Below, in pieces: positions 1 to 9,223 of a DNA stretch of 64,000 nt (position 1 is its first letter; each line of letters starts with the position of its first letter). Source of the stretch: Methylovulum sp. (GTDB lineage: Bacteria; Pseudomonadota; Gammaproteobacteria; Methylococcales; Methylomonadaceae); NCBI GenBank assembly GCA_030653435.1, contig JAURZI010000141.1:62001-126000 (forward strand), given 5' to 3'. Position numbers and translations under genes: made by a program. A model generated the notes under the pieces. It made no database searches. It was not told the DNA's origin and saw only the letters and a program-made list of their open reading frames with translations.

Positions 1-256
1 GAAGTTCTTCAAGATGCTTTTCAAGTTCCTGCTGTTCCTTGCTCTTGGCTTTTTCCGTTACTTCAAGGACCCGGCCTGAAGGGCTGAGCAATTCCCGTCG
101 GTCTTTGGCTTGTTCAGCGGGGACCTGATCCGAAAATAGCGTGTTGCCATACTGGTCAACTAAGCGGTACAGGCGTTTTGCACAGACAGGATTGCTGCTT
201 AATAAACAGATAAAAAAGCTTAGCACAATAGTGCTTCGGAAAATTTTGGCTTGCAT
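1..256 (-). CDS. DUF4124-like secreted protein, 3' end outside the window
   Basis: An open frame starts at the ATG at 256 and runs off the left edge (85 codons visible). Residues 1-24 look like a signal peptide: Lys/Arg near the N-terminus, a hydrophobic stretch, then a VCA-type cleavage site. The next segment, RLYRLVDQYGNTLFSDQVP, resembles the DUF4124 domain found in many small gammaproteobacterial periplasmic proteins. A charged Lys/Glu-rich coiled-coil-like stretch follows. The function of DUF4124 proteins is not established. The gene is on the same strand as yggT and proC but about 100 bp downstream of yggT. Confidence 0.65.
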   Translation of the reverse strand, partial: MQAKIFRSTIVLSFFICLLSSNPVCAKRLYRLVDQYGNTLFSDQVPAEQAKDRRELLSPSGRVLEVTEKAKSKEQQELEKHLEEL

Positions 257-359
257 AGGCTTTTATTAAGTCGCTCAGTGCTTGGAAGTATAGGCTAAAG
301 AATGAAAAGATAACAGGTACGCTACCAACCCCGGTGGGGTCGTATCTTTGCGAACCCGG

Positions 360-935
360 TTAGCCTATCAACGCAGCCAATTGATGCAGTGGCGGCAGAA
401 TGACCATTTTGGCCAGTTGTAAAAACAGCAACACGGCCAAGGGTGATAAGTCTATGCCGCCGAAGTCGGGAATAAATTTACGGCAGGTGTTTAGCAATGG
501 CTCGGTCAGGCTGTTCAAGATGGATGACGCCGAATCGTAGTTGCCGGGATTAACCCAGCTTAGCAATGCCCTGGCGAATACGGCAAAGATGAAAATATTG
601 ATCAGTAAGGATACCAGGTCGGTAATGGATAAGATTGTCAACGCACCGATATTGATGGTGACGCCTTTTAATATCAGGATCGTAAAATTGGCCAGCATTT
701 GCAGCGCCAGCACCAGCACCAGCGAAGAGGTGTCGATTTTACCGATAGGCGGCACAAAGCGGCGTAAAATCCGTAGCGGCGGATGGGTTATTTTCACCAG
801 GAACTGTGAGATAGGGTTATAAAATGCTGCGCCGCACCATTGCAGTAAAAAGCGCAGTAACACCGCCAGGATGTATAGCGCAGACAAGGTATCGACGACA
901 AGGATAATAGGGTCGGTCAGGTAATTAGTGCCCAT
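360..935 (-). CDS. YggT family integral membrane protein
   Basis: The 191-aa protein has two tandem YGGT repeats, at roughly residues 15-85 and 105-185. Each repeat has two hydrophobic segments around a conserved NP/TEPLL-type loop, for example FYNPISQFLVKITHPPLRILRRF and SSILNSLTEPLL. It should be an inner-membrane protein with about four helices. The family is linked to osmotic or cation homeostasis and often sits beside proC and yggS. Here its start codon overlaps the proC stop (TAATG), so the two genes are translationally coupled. A GC-rich hairpin (ACCCC-GGT-GGGGT) lies near 328-340 downstream and may end transcription. Confidence 0.9.
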   Translation of the reverse strand: MGTNYLTDPIILVVDTLSALYILAVLLRFLLQWCGAAFYNPISQFLVKITHPPLRILRRFVPPIGKIDTSSLVLVLALQMLANFTILILKGVTINIGALTILSITDLVSLLINIFIFAVFARALLSWVNPGNYDSASSILNSLTEPLLNTCRKFIPDFGGIDLSPLAVLLFLQLAKMVILPPLHQLAALIG

Positions 936-1762
936 TAGGTGTTCTCCGTTTGTTTGGACATTTCGATGGAACGGTCGCGAGCTGCATGCAAGGCTTTGGC
1001 AACCAGCCCGTTAAAGCCGCCTTGCAGAAAAGTGTCTATGGCTTGCTGCGTGGTGCCGCCTGGAGACGTGACACGCTGGCGCAACTGTGCGGGTGATTCA
1101 GCCGACTCAAGGGCTATTTTGGCAGCGCCTAAAGCCGTTTGCTGAACCAATAACCGCGCCGTATCTGCGCTCAAGCCCAAATCCACGGCGGTTTTTTCCA
1201 TGGCTTCCATCAACAGAAAATAATAAGCAGGGCCGCTACCGGAAACGGCAGTCACTGCGTCGAGGTCACTTTCGTTGTCGACCCACAATGCAATGCCGAC
1301 GGAGCGCATAATATTTTCGGCCAGGTCGCGCTGCTCGGCGCTCACGTTGTTATTGGCGTGTAGCGCAGTCGCCCCGGTCAATACCAGCGCAGGGGTATTG
1401 GGCATGCAACGTACTATGGCGGTGTCGGCACCCAGCCATGTGCTCAGCTTGCTTTGGGTAATGCCTGCCGCGATAGAAATGACCAGGATTTGTTTTTGCC
1501 GGACTAGCGCCGCCAGGCTTGTTGCAACATCCTTCAGGATTTGTGGTTTGACGGCGAGGACGACGACATCAACCGCGTTAACGATGGCATGGTTATCCGA
1601 TGAGGTGTTGACGTTAAGCTTTGCCGCGAGGGCCGCCAGCGTGTCAGGGTTAATGTCCGACACCCAGAGCTGTTCGGGGGCATGACCGCTGGCGCGCAAT
1701 CCGCTCATCAGGCTTGACGCCATATTGCCGCCGCCAATAAAACCTATTTTGTTTGTTTTCAT
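935..1762 (-). CDS. proC: Pyrroline-5-carboxylate reductase
   Basis: ProC catalyses the last step of proline synthesis, reducing pyrroline-5-carboxylate with NAD(P)H in the cytoplasm. The 275-aa protein has the N-terminal nucleotide-binding motif IGFIGGGNMASSL (residues 7-19). It also has the family signatures GSGPAYYFLLMEAM near residue 177 and SPGGTTQQAIDTF near residue 232. Its length is normal for the family. It is co-directional with and overlaps yggT, a very common proteobacterial pair. The start ATG has only a weak Shine-Dalgarno sequence, but homology begins immediately after it. Confidence 0.96.
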   Translation of the reverse strand: MKTNKIGFIGGGNMASSLMSGLRASGHAPEQLWVSDINPDTLAALAAKLNVNTSSDNHAIVNAVDVVVLAVKPQILKDVATSLAALVRQKQILVISIAAGITQSKLSTWLGADTAIVRCMPNTPALVLTGATALHANNNVSAEQRDLAENIMRSVGIALWVDNESDLDAVTAVSGSGPAYYFLLMEAMEKTAVDLGLSADTARLLVQQTALGAAKIALESAESPAQLRQRVTSPGGTTQQAIDTFLQGGFNGLVAKALHAARDRSIEMSKQTENT

Positions 1763-1914
1763 TTTTTACACTTGTTGTTGCGTTTAAAAGCGTTGATGTT
1801 CAAAAATATTTTACCCTATCTGACACGGACCAAAAGCATTTTAAGCTGTTCAGGCCAGCACGCATTTTATGATGCCGTCACGTAAAGGGAAACCATTGTG
1901 TATGGTCAGTCGTA

Positions 1915-3363
1915 TTAGTTTGCGATTAAAAACAGGCTGGCCAGCCCCAGAAAAATAAAAAAACCCATGGAGTCGGTAATCGAGGTCAGGATAACGCTAG
2001 TGCCGACCGCCGGATCTTTGCCAAACTTGTGCCGCAGTAATGGAATGCCGAGGCCGACGATGACCGCGACGAGCATGTTAATGAGCATGGCTATCGACAT
2101 TACCGCGGACAGCGCCAGATCCCGATATAGCAGCAGGCTCAGCATGCCAATAAGCAAGCCTATCAACGTGCCGTTTAAGGTCGCCAGTGCCAGTTCTTTT
2201 TTGATCAATCGGCGCACATTGGCTGGGGTGATTTGTCCCAAAGCCAGTGAGCGGATAATCAGCATGCTGGTTTGATTGCCGGTGTTGCCGCCCATCGCTG
2301 CGACTATAGGCATCAGTGACGCCAGGGCCACCAGTTGCAAAATTACATCTTCAAACAGGCCAATGATACGGGTGGAGGCAAATGCCGTGACGATGTTGAC
2401 TAATAGCCAACCCCAGCGGTTTTTGGCGCTTTTCCAGACACTGGAAAACAAATCTTCTTCCTCGGTGACACCGGCCTGGATCAGCAGGTCTTCTGCGGCT
2501 TTTTCACGGATAAAGTCCATGATGTTGTCCACGCACAGGCGTCCCTGCAGTTTGCCGTCTGGGTCCACGACAGGTGCCGAAATCAAGTCATAACGTTCAA
2601 ATGCCCGCGATGCTTCGGCGCTGTCCTGATCGGTCTGAAACACGACAAAATCGGTCACCATAACCTGCTCAACATGCAAGGAAGGCGCATGGGTCAATAA
2701 GCGTTGCAGCGGCAGAATTCCCTTGACCTGATTATAGGGGTCTACCACGAATAATTTGTCGGTGTGGCTAGGCAATTTGCCTAGTTTCCGAATATAAGAT
2801 GAGATGGCTTTCAGCGTCATGTCATCTCTGATGGCGATCATGCCGAAATCCATCAGCGCACCGACCTGATTGTCGGGGTAAGACAGGATGGCGTTTAAAT
2901 GGCTACGTTCAACACTGTTTAAAGACCGCAGGATTTTCAACATGGCCCGCTTGGGCAAGTCGGCCGCGAGGTCGGCCAGTTCATCAGCATCCAGGTTCCC
3001 AGCGACAGTCGCCAGTTCTTCAGCCGCCATGCCGGAAATCAAGGTGTGCCGCACGGCATCCGACACCTCCAGCAACACTTGCCCATCCAGATGAGTGTTG
3101 ATGGCGTTCCAGGCTATTTTGCGCTGATCCAACGGCAGGGACTCCAGGATGTAGGCAATGTCCGCAGGATGCAAGGCGGCAAACTTTTCCTGTAGCCGGG
3201 TCTGTTGTTGTTTATGCAGGACAGCTTCAAGCAGTTCGTGCCTGGTCGTTGGGGCCCTTTCAAGCAATGATTTTTCCAGCTGCTGTTTTTCAAGCAACTT
3301 GATGACTTCCTGCAATTGATGCTGCAAAAACTGTGCGGTGAGAAGCTTGTCAGGGGTTTCCAT
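1915..3363 (-). CDS. mgtE: Magnesium transporter MgtE
   Basis: MgtE is an inner-membrane Mg2+ channel gated by cytoplasmic Mg2+. The 482-aa protein has the expected order: an N-terminal helical MgtE_N domain (about 40-140), a CBS pair (about 145-270) and a C-terminal membrane domain with five helices (about 300-482). The signature MGGNTGNQTSMLIIRSLALG sits in the second membrane helix region. Its length is normal for the family. It stands alone on the minus strand between proC and glgP. No M-box-type leader could be recognised in the 184-bp upstream region, which instead holds a hairpin that probably ends glgP transcription. Confidence 0.95.
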   Translation of the reverse strand: METPDKLLTAQFLQHQLQEVIKLLEKQQLEKSLLERAPTTRHELLEAVLHKQQQTRLQEKFAALHPADIAYILESLPLDQRKIAWNAINTHLDGQVLLEVSDAVRHTLISGMAAEELATVAGNLDADELADLAADLPKRAMLKILRSLNSVERSHLNAILSYPDNQVGALMDFGMIAIRDDMTLKAISSYIRKLGKLPSHTDKLFVVDPYNQVKGILPLQRLLTHAPSLHVEQVMVTDFVVFQTDQDSAEASRAFERYDLISAPVVDPDGKLQGRLCVDNIMDFIREKAAEDLLIQAGVTEEEDLFSSVWKSAKNRWGWLLVNIVTAFASTRIIGLFEDVILQLVALASLMPIVAAMGGNTGNQTSMLIIRSLALGQITPANVRRLIKKELALATLNGTLIGLLIGMLSLLLYRDLALSAVMSIAMLINMLVAVIVGLGIPLLRHKFGKDPAVGTSVILTSITDSMGFFIFLGLASLFLIAN

Positions 3364-3461
3364 AGTAAGCCTGGTGTGGCGACGGGTTGTAACCCGCGTT
3401 GATCGGGCTGTCTAAAACAGCGACGCCCGCCTATCGTGGTTTACCCTGCGCCTTGTGTTGA

Positions 3462-3499
3462 GCGGCATAAACCATAACCTGGATTATGGCCTATGCCGC
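3462..3499 (-). terminator. Hairpin between glgP and mgtE
   Basis: Arms GCGGCATA/TATGCCGC and inner arms CCATAA/TTATGG form an almost continuous stem just after the glgP stop on the minus strand. There is no clear U-tract, so this is a probable but not classical intrinsic terminator. A weaker outer inverted repeat (CGCCTATCG near 3428 with CGATAGGGGG near 3514) surrounds it. Confidence 0.45.
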
Positions 3500-3547
3500 A
3501 GACACGCTTTTACCGATAGGGGGGCATCCGGCACAGCAACGGTTTGT

Positions 3548-6070
3548 TTAGGGATAGTTAACCGCGTGGGGGGTTAATTTCCAGATGTCATTGTTGTATT
3601 CGCTAATCGTCCTGTCTGTGGAAAATTTGCCGCTGTTTGCACAATTTAAAATGCTCATTTTTGTCCAGTGGTCTTTATCCTGATAGGCATCTTCGACACG
3701 TTTTTGTGCATCTATAAAACTGCGGAAATCGGCAATGGTCATCCACGGATCTTGCGGGCTTTTGATAGAGGCGATCAAGCCATCGAAGATGCCGGGTTCA
3801 AACTGGTTAAAATGGCCTGATTCCAGCAGTGCCATGACGCGTTGCAAATCCACGTCCTGGTCTATGATAGACAGCGGGTCGTAATGGCTGCGCCTGGCTT
3901 CCACCTCGTCCTCGGTCAAGCCGAACAGGAAGAAATTTTCATCACCGACTTCTTGCCTGATTTCAATATTAGCGCCGTCCAGCGTGCCTATTGTCAGCGC
4001 GCCGTTCATCATCAGCTTCATATTGCCGGTGCCTGAGGCTTCTTTGCCTGCGGTTGAAATCTGTTCGGAAAGATCCGCGCCGGGGCATATTTTTTCCATG
4101 GCGGAAACACGGTAGTCGGTCAGGAAAAACAAGGCTAATTTATCACCGACATCAGGATCGGAATTAATCACTGTAGCGACGTTATTGATCAGTTTGATGG
4201 TCTTTTTGGCCATGCAATAACCGGGCGCGGCCTTGCCGCCAATCAACACGCAACGCGAGACCCAATTTTGGGTGTCACCGCGCTTGATGCGGTCATAGAG
4301 ATGGATAACATGCAGCACATTTAAAGTCTGCCGTTTATATTCATGGATACGCTTGACCTGTACGTCAAAGAGCGCCTCCACATTCAAATGCAGATGCGGG
4401 TGCTGCTGTTTTTTATAATCGATCAAGCGTTGCTTGGCGTGTTGTTTGATGGCCCGCCAACGCGCCCTGAATTGGGGGTCATCAGCATAAGGCACCAGTT
4501 TTTTTAATTCGGATAAATGGGTGGTCCAGCCATTGCCGATTGTTTCGGTGATTAATGCAGCCAGCTCGGGATTACATCCGGCCAGCCAGCGGCGCGGCGT
4601 CACCCCATTGGTTTTGTTGTTAAATTTGTGCGGCCATAATTCATAAAAATCATGGAACAGGCCTTGTTGCAGCAATTGGGAATGCAGTTGGGCGACGCCA
4701 TTGACGGAAAAACTGCCGACTATGGCAAGGTAAGCCATGCGTACCTGTTGTTGATGGCCTTCTTCTATAATCGACATCCTACGCAAGCGGGCGTTGTCGC
4801 CAGGCCAATGTGCTGCCACTTCCGATAAAAACCGGGCGTTGATTTCAAAGATGATTTCCATCAGTCTCGGCAATAAGCACTGCATTAAGTTAACCGACCA
4901 TTTTTCCAGCGCTTCGGGCAATAAGGTATGGTTGGTGTAGGCCATGGTCCGCTGGGTGATGTGCCAGGCTTCATCCCATGACAAGCCGTGAATGTCCATT
5001 AACAGCCGCATCAGTTCGGCAATGGCAATGCTGGGGTGGGTGTCGTTGAGCTGGAAGCAGCTTTTGTCGGCAAATTCGCTAAAATTATCGCCGTGTAATT
5101 TAACCCAATGGGATATGACATCCTGCAAGCTGGCTGATGCCAGAAAATACTGTTGGCGCAGGCGCAGTTGCTTGCCGTTTTCGTTGGCGTCATTCGGATA
5201 CAGCACCATCGTGATATGTTCGGCAGTAATTTTCGCTGCCACGGATTCAACATAATCACCGGCGTTAAAATCGTCGAGATCAAATTCCTCGGTAGCTACG
5301 GATTTCCATAAACGTAAGGTATTGACGGTGTTGTTCTGAAAACCCGGTATCGGCGTGTCATAAGGCACGGCCAAGACATCATGGGTGTTTAGCCAGCACA
5401 TGCGCTGGTTGCCCTGCTCATCGGTCTGTATTTCAGTGTGCCCGCCAAATTTTATGGGCAGGGTATATTCCAGGCGTTCAATTTCCCAGATATTGCCGTG
5501 TCGTAACCAATGGTCGGGTTTTTCAACCTGCTCCCCATTGACTATGGTTTGCGTAAACATGCCATATTCATAACGTAAGCCGTAGCCTATGACCGGCAGT
5601 TGCAAGGTCGCGCAACTGTCGATAAAACAGGCCGCCAGCCGCCCTAAGCCGCCATTGCCTAGCCCCGCATCCAGCTCGCTATCGACCAGTTCTTCGATTT
5701 CTACACCCAGGTCATACATGGCTTCGGTGACAATATCGGTCACGCCCAGGTTAAGCATCGCATTACTTAACGTCCTGCCCATCAGAAATTCCATCGAAAT
5801 GTAAAACGCGCGTTTACTGCGGGCGGTTTTATAGGTTTTGTGGGTAGCCTTCCAGCGCTCCATCAGACGGTCACGTATGGCTTGCGACAACGCTTCCCCG
5901 GCATAGAAAGGGGAACGGCAACCTTCATCCCGCCCTAGCAAATGGATATAGTATTGTTTGAAATCAGCAATAAAGTCTTTTTTCTCCATACCCAGAACCG
6001 GGAGTTCTGTGATTGCAGTATTAGGCTTGCTCAAGATAAAGCGTTTATAGGGCATCGTATTATAGGGCAT
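3548..6070 (-). CDS. glgP: Glycogen/starch/alpha-glucan phosphorylase
   Basis: The enzyme releases glucose 1-phosphate from alpha-1,4-glucans by phosphorolysis, using pyridoxal phosphate. The sequence is a full GT35 phosphorylase. The PLP-binding segment EASGTGNMKLMMNGA carries the Schiff-base lysine at about residue 685. N-terminal features such as ISMEFLMGR and the DAGLGNGGLGRLAACF glycine loop are intact. Reading from the first ATG gives 840 aa; an internal ATG at 5989 would give 813 aa, closer to the usual 815. I keep the first ATG because GCGAGGAC lies at good ribosome-binding distance from it and nothing similar precedes 5989. A 15-bp tandem duplication at the 5' end repeats the start (MPYNTMPYK). 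Confidence 0.95.
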   Translation of the reverse strand: MPYNTMPYKRFILSKPNTAITELPVLGMEKKDFIADFKQYYIHLLGRDEGCRSPFYAGEALSQAIRDRLMERWKATHKTYKTARSKRAFYISMEFLMGRTLSNAMLNLGVTDIVTEAMYDLGVEIEELVDSELDAGLGNGGLGRLAACFIDSCATLQLPVIGYGLRYEYGMFTQTIVNGEQVEKPDHWLRHGNIWEIERLEYTLPIKFGGHTEIQTDEQGNQRMCWLNTHDVLAVPYDTPIPGFQNNTVNTLRLWKSVATEEFDLDDFNAGDYVESVAAKITAEHITMVLYPNDANENGKQLRLRQQYFLASASLQDVISHWVKLHGDNFSEFADKSCFQLNDTHPSIAIAELMRLLMDIHGLSWDEAWHITQRTMAYTNHTLLPEALEKWSVNLMQCLLPRLMEIIFEINARFLSEVAAHWPGDNARLRRMSIIEEGHQQQVRMAYLAIVGSFSVNGVAQLHSQLLQQGLFHDFYELWPHKFNNKTNGVTPRRWLAGCNPELAALITETIGNGWTTHLSELKKLVPYADDPQFRARWRAIKQHAKQRLIDYKKQQHPHLHLNVEALFDVQVKRIHEYKRQTLNVLHVIHLYDRIKRGDTQNWVSRCVLIGGKAAPGYCMAKKTIKLINNVATVINSDPDVGDKLALFFLTDYRVSAMEKICPGADLSEQISTAGKEASGTGNMKLMMNGALTIGTLDGANIEIRQEVGDENFFLFGLTEDEVEARRSHYDPLSIIDQDVDLQRVMALLESGHFNQFEPGIFDGLIASIKSPQDPWMTIADFRSFIDAQKRVEDAYQDKDHWTKMSILNCANSGKFSTDRTISEYNNDIWKLTPHAVNYP

Positions 6071-6075
6071 CGTAT
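6046..6075. repeat. Perfect 15-bp tandem duplication at the glgP start
   Basis: The 15-bp unit TATAGGGCATCGTAT occurs twice head to tail (6046-6060 and 6061-6075). Each copy holds an in-frame ATG, so the duplication adds five residues to the GlgP N-terminus and gives two adjacent start codons. It looks like a recent slippage event. Confidence 0.9.
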
Positions 6076-6139
6076 TGTCCTCGCGGATAAGCTTACATTA
6101 AATAAAGAAGTGGGTGGGGGTATGGCGTAGCGCCGCACA

Positions 6140-6883
6140 TTATTGTATGCGGGCTAAAATTTCCCGCCAGAGTCCGTTATAAGCGGCTACTGACGGGCCT
6201 TTCTTAAGGAAACTCCCTAGCGGCATGCGCTCCAGTCCCATGCGTTCAATATCGCTGGCATAAGGGATTGCTGTGGTTAACATGTCAGGATGGTTGGCAA
6301 GCAGATCCTGCATCATATCCTTGTGCATTTTTTTACGTTTGTCCACCATAGAGAAGAACGGGATCAGGGCGGGTTTGGCCAGTTCATGACCTGCGATGAA
6401 TTTTTTTAGCTGTTCTAGCGTACGTAAAGACAGCGTGGTTGGAATAACCGGCGACAACAATACATCGGCGGCTTCGAACACGGCTTCGGACAACAAGGAA
6501 ATGCTGGGCGGGCAGTCCAGAAAAATAATGTCGTAGTCTTCAGCCAGAGGCTTGAGCAATTTTTTAAGCCGTTGTGTCGGTTTTTTTTTGGCTTCGAGAA
6601 CCAGATCCATGTTCCTGAAAGAAAAGTCCGACGGCAATAAGTCCAGATTTTCAAAGTCGGTGCCTTTAATTAAACCATCCAGCTCACACTTTCCTGCGAT
6701 TAAATTTCTGCTGCCGCCTTTGATTTTGGGTTTGACGCGGAAGTAAAAGCTGCTCGCCCCTTGCGGGTCGAGATCCCATACTAGGGTCCGCAGTCCGCTA
6801 CGGGCTGAGATAAACGCCAGATTGACCGCGCTTGATGTTTTGCCGACCCCCCCTTTTATGCTGTATACAGCCAATATCTTCAT
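6140..6883 (-). CDS. ParA/MinD-family P-loop ATPase
   Basis: The 247-aa protein has the deviant Walker A motif KGGVGKTS (residues 10-17) that defines the ParA/MinD/Soj ATPases. It also has the Walker A' element DLDPQGASS and the Walker B-like FLDCPPS. There is no N-terminal DNA-binding extension, so it is a short orphan ParA. No parB or parS-like partner lies next to it, so a role in chromosome partition cannot be assumed; such orphans often position protein cargo. AGGAAC gives a reasonable ribosome-binding site. It lies upstream of glgP on the same strand with a 69-bp gap. Confidence 0.88.
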   Translation of the reverse strand: MKILAVYSIKGGVGKTSSAVNLAFISARSGLRTLVWDLDPQGASSFYFRVKPKIKGGSRNLIAGKCELDGLIKGTDFENLDLLPSDFSFRNMDLVLEAKKKPTQRLKKLLKPLAEDYDIIFLDCPPSISLLSEAVFEAADVLLSPVIPTTLSLRTLEQLKKFIAGHELAKPALIPFFSMVDKRKKMHKDMMQDLLANHPDMLTTAIPYASDIERMGLERMPLGSFLKKGPSVAAYNGLWREILARIQ

Positions 6884-7122
6884 TGCATGTTCCTAGGATC
6901 GACGAAATAGTGTGGGTGCCCGTTGCAGTGATCGTGCGTGGTAAATCTACTTGGCTTAGCTACAAGCTACGCTATAGTAGGATATTTTAACTTAACTCCG
7001 TTGTTTCTAGTGTTAAAGAGTTCAATATCTGTAGATTCGTTGCGGCATGGATGGCGCGCCTGTTCAGGGACGGGACATATTTTGGTTGTGTTGTCGGGAT
7101 TATTCGACCATAATACGCCTCC

Positions 7123-7141
7123 TTTAGCCAGCACGGCTAAA
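7123..7141. repeat. Inverted repeat just upstream of the SRP RNA gene
   Basis: TTTAGCC and GGCTAAA form a perfect 7-bp inverted repeat with a 5-nt loop, ending 7 bp before the predicted SRP RNA. It could be an operator or a small hairpin in the promoter region. I found no convincing -35/-10 pair here. Confidence 0.4.
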
Positions 7142-7148
7142 ACATCAT

Positions 7149-7258
<110 letters not shown>

Positions 7259-7287
7259 GCCCATTCAGTTCGATATTCGAGCCTGCA

Positions 7288-8877
7288 ATGACTTATCAGG
7301 TTCTCGCCAGAAAATGGCGTCCCCATAATTTCACAGAAGTTGTCGGTCAAGAGCATGTTGTCAAGTCGTTAACCAACGCGTTGCAACATAATCGCCTGCA
7401 CCATGCCTATTTATTCACCGGGACCCGCGGTGTGGGCAAAACCACGCTAGCCAGAATCCTTGCCAAAGCCATTAACTGCGAAAATCTTCAGGGTTTTAAC
7501 CCTTGCGGTTTGTGCGCGGTATGCAAAGACCTGGATGAAGGGCGGTTTCTTGATCTGATTGAAGTCGATGCGGCATCGCGCACCAAAGTGGAAGACACCC
7601 GTGATTTGCTCGACAATGCCCAATATGCGCCCAATCAGGGGCGTTATAAGGTTTATTTGATCGATGAAGTGCACATGCTGTCCGGGCATAGTTTTAATGC
7701 CCTGTTGAAAACCCTGGAAGAACCGCCCCCGCACGTAAAGTTCCTGTTGGCGACTACCGACCCGCATAAAATTCCCGTCACCGTGTTGTCCCGTTGTTTG
7801 CAGTTTAACCTTAAGCGCTTGCAACCCAGTCAGATTTTCTCCCAGATGAGCTTCATTCTCGAACAGGAGCACGTGAGTTTTGAAGCGCCTGCGTTAAAAA
7901 TACTGGCGCGTGCTGCCGATGGCAGTATGCGTGACGGCTTAAGTTTGCTGGATCAAGCGATCGTGTTTGGCAATGGCGGCGTGACCGCCCAGGATATTAA
8001 CGCCATGTTGGGCACGCTGGCTCAACAATCGGTTGAGGATATGCTCATGGCGCTGGCGGACAGAGATGCGACAGTCATACTCGATAAAATCGACGAAACA
8101 GCAAATACCCAGACCGATTTTAGTGATGTGTTGCAGCAAATATTGCAAGTGCTGCACCGGATAGCGCTGATCCAACACCTGCCTGCATTGGCTGACCCTG
8201 AGTTTGATAGCGAAATGCTGGCGCATTTGGCGGCGCGGTTTACGCCGGAAGATATCCAGCTTTATTATCAGATAGCCCTGGTTGGGCAACGGGATCTGGA
8301 TTTGGCCCCTGATCCGCGCAGCGGTTTTGAAATGGTCATGTTACGCATGCTGACATTCAGGCCGGTTACCCTGGAAGCCGTGCAGACCAAGCCGGCACCG
8401 CCGCGCCCACAAAGTCGTCCGGCCTTGGCCCCGGTTGCTGCAGCCGGGGTAGGATACCCGCCAGTGGACGCCGCAGAAAAAAGCCACCAGAGTGCAGGGG
8501 TCGAAAACAACTGGATGGATATGATTGCGGCGATGAGGCTTGAAAGCATCACCAAGCAACTGGCAAATAATTGCGAATTGGAAAGCATAGACGACACGAG
8601 TTGTACCTTGCTGCTGGATGCCGCCCACCAGAGCCTGTTGACGCCGACGCGGGCGGATAAATTGCAGAAGGCCTTGCAAGCCTTGCGTGGCACTGCGCTT
8701 AAATTGCATATCACTACCGAAAAAGCCGTTGCCGATACGCCGGCAGTCCAATTAGCCAAGCAACGCGAAGACCGGCAGCAAGCCGCCGTCGATGCAATCC
8801 ATGCAGACACTAACATCCAAACATTAACAGAGCGGTTCGATGCCAGGATTATTCCGGGTACGATAGAGCCGGTGTAA
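7288..8877 (+). CDS. dnaX: DNA polymerase III subunits gamma/tau
   Basis: DnaX is the motor of the clamp loader that places the beta clamp on primed DNA. The 529-aa protein starts at MTYQVLARKWRP; a longer frame using a GTG at 7231 would run back into the SRP RNA and is rejected. It has the Walker A motif GTRGVGKTT (45-53), zinc-ligand cysteines 64, 73, 76 and 79, and the Walker B/DExx motif LIDEVH (124-129). A Pro/Ala-rich linker near 375-400 is followed by a tau-type C-terminal domain. It heads dnaX-ybaB-recR, a widely conserved operon. Confidence 0.96.
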   Translation: MTYQVLARKWRPHNFTEVVGQEHVVKSLTNALQHNRLHHAYLFTGTRGVGKTTLARILAKAINCENLQGFNPCGLCAVCKDLDEGRFLDLIEVDAASRTKVEDTRDLLDNAQYAPNQGRYKVYLIDEVHMLSGHSFNALLKTLEEPPPHVKFLLATTDPHKIPVTVLSRCLQFNLKRLQPSQIFSQMSFILEQEHVSFEAPALKILARAADGSMRDGLSLLDQAIVFGNGGVTAQDINAMLGTLAQQSVEDMLMALADRDATVILDKIDETANTQTDFSDVLQQILQVLHRIALIQHLPALADPEFDSEMLAHLAARFTPEDIQLYYQIALVGQRDLDLAPDPRSGFEMVMLRMLTFRPVTLEAVQTKPAPPRPQSRPALAPVAAAGVGYPPVDAAEKSHQSAGVENNWMDMIAAMRLESITKQLANNCELESIDDTSCTLLLDAAHQSLLTPTRADKLQKALQALRGTALKLHITTEKAVADTPAVQLAKQREDRQQAAVDAIHADTNIQTLTERFDARIIPGTIEPV

Positions 8878-8898
8878 CACTTACAAGAGGAAATAGAC

Positions 8899-9222
8899 AT
8901 GAAAAACCCATTGGGAAACCTGATGCAGCAAGCCCAAAAAATGCAGGAAGATTTAAAGAAAATTCAGGAAGAAATTGCTGCGATGCAAGTGCAAGGTGAG
9001 TCTGGTGGTGGTTTGGTCACTATCGTTATGACCGGCAAGCGGGAAGCCAGAAAAGTGACTATTGATGATTCATTGCTGGGCGAAGACAAAGACATGCTCG
9101 AAGATCTGGTTGCGGCGGCCATTAACGATGCCGTCAATAAAGTAGCTAAAATGAAAAAAGAAAAAATGTCTGCCTTGACGGCGGGTATGCCGTTGCCTCC
9201 TGGATTCCAAATGCCTTTCTGA
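8899..9222 (+). CDS. YbaB/EbfC family nucleoid-associated protein
   Basis: The 107-aa protein is small and acidic with an N-terminal helix starting [22 protein letters not shown]. The family hallmark [21 protein letters not shown] follows, and the protein ends with a PPGFQMPF tail. Members bind DNA as dimers and are associated with the nucleoid. The gene sits between dnaX and recR, its standard position, with a GAGGAAAT ribosome-binding site. recR begins one base after its stop codon. Confidence 0.95.
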   Translation: MKNPLGNLMQQAQKMQEDLKKIQEEIAAMQVQGESGGGLVTIVMTGKREARKVTIDDSLLGEDKDMLEDLVAAAINDAVNKVAKMKKEKMSALTAGMPLPPGFQMPF

Positions 9223-9223
9223 T

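Noticed and set aside
3364-3547. A magnesium riboswitch (M-box) ahead of mgtE
   Set aside because: Only a simple hairpin is visible, better placed as a glgP terminator; none of the conserved M-box helices could be recognised.
8476-8545. An A6G run in dnaX, like the E. coli slippery site that makes the gamma subunit
   Set aside because: The run is in the wrong phase: codons are GAA AAA AGC, so two tRNAs cannot re-pair after a -1 slip. A -1 stop does follow after about 20 codons at a plausible place, but without a proper heptamer I do not call programmed frameshifting.
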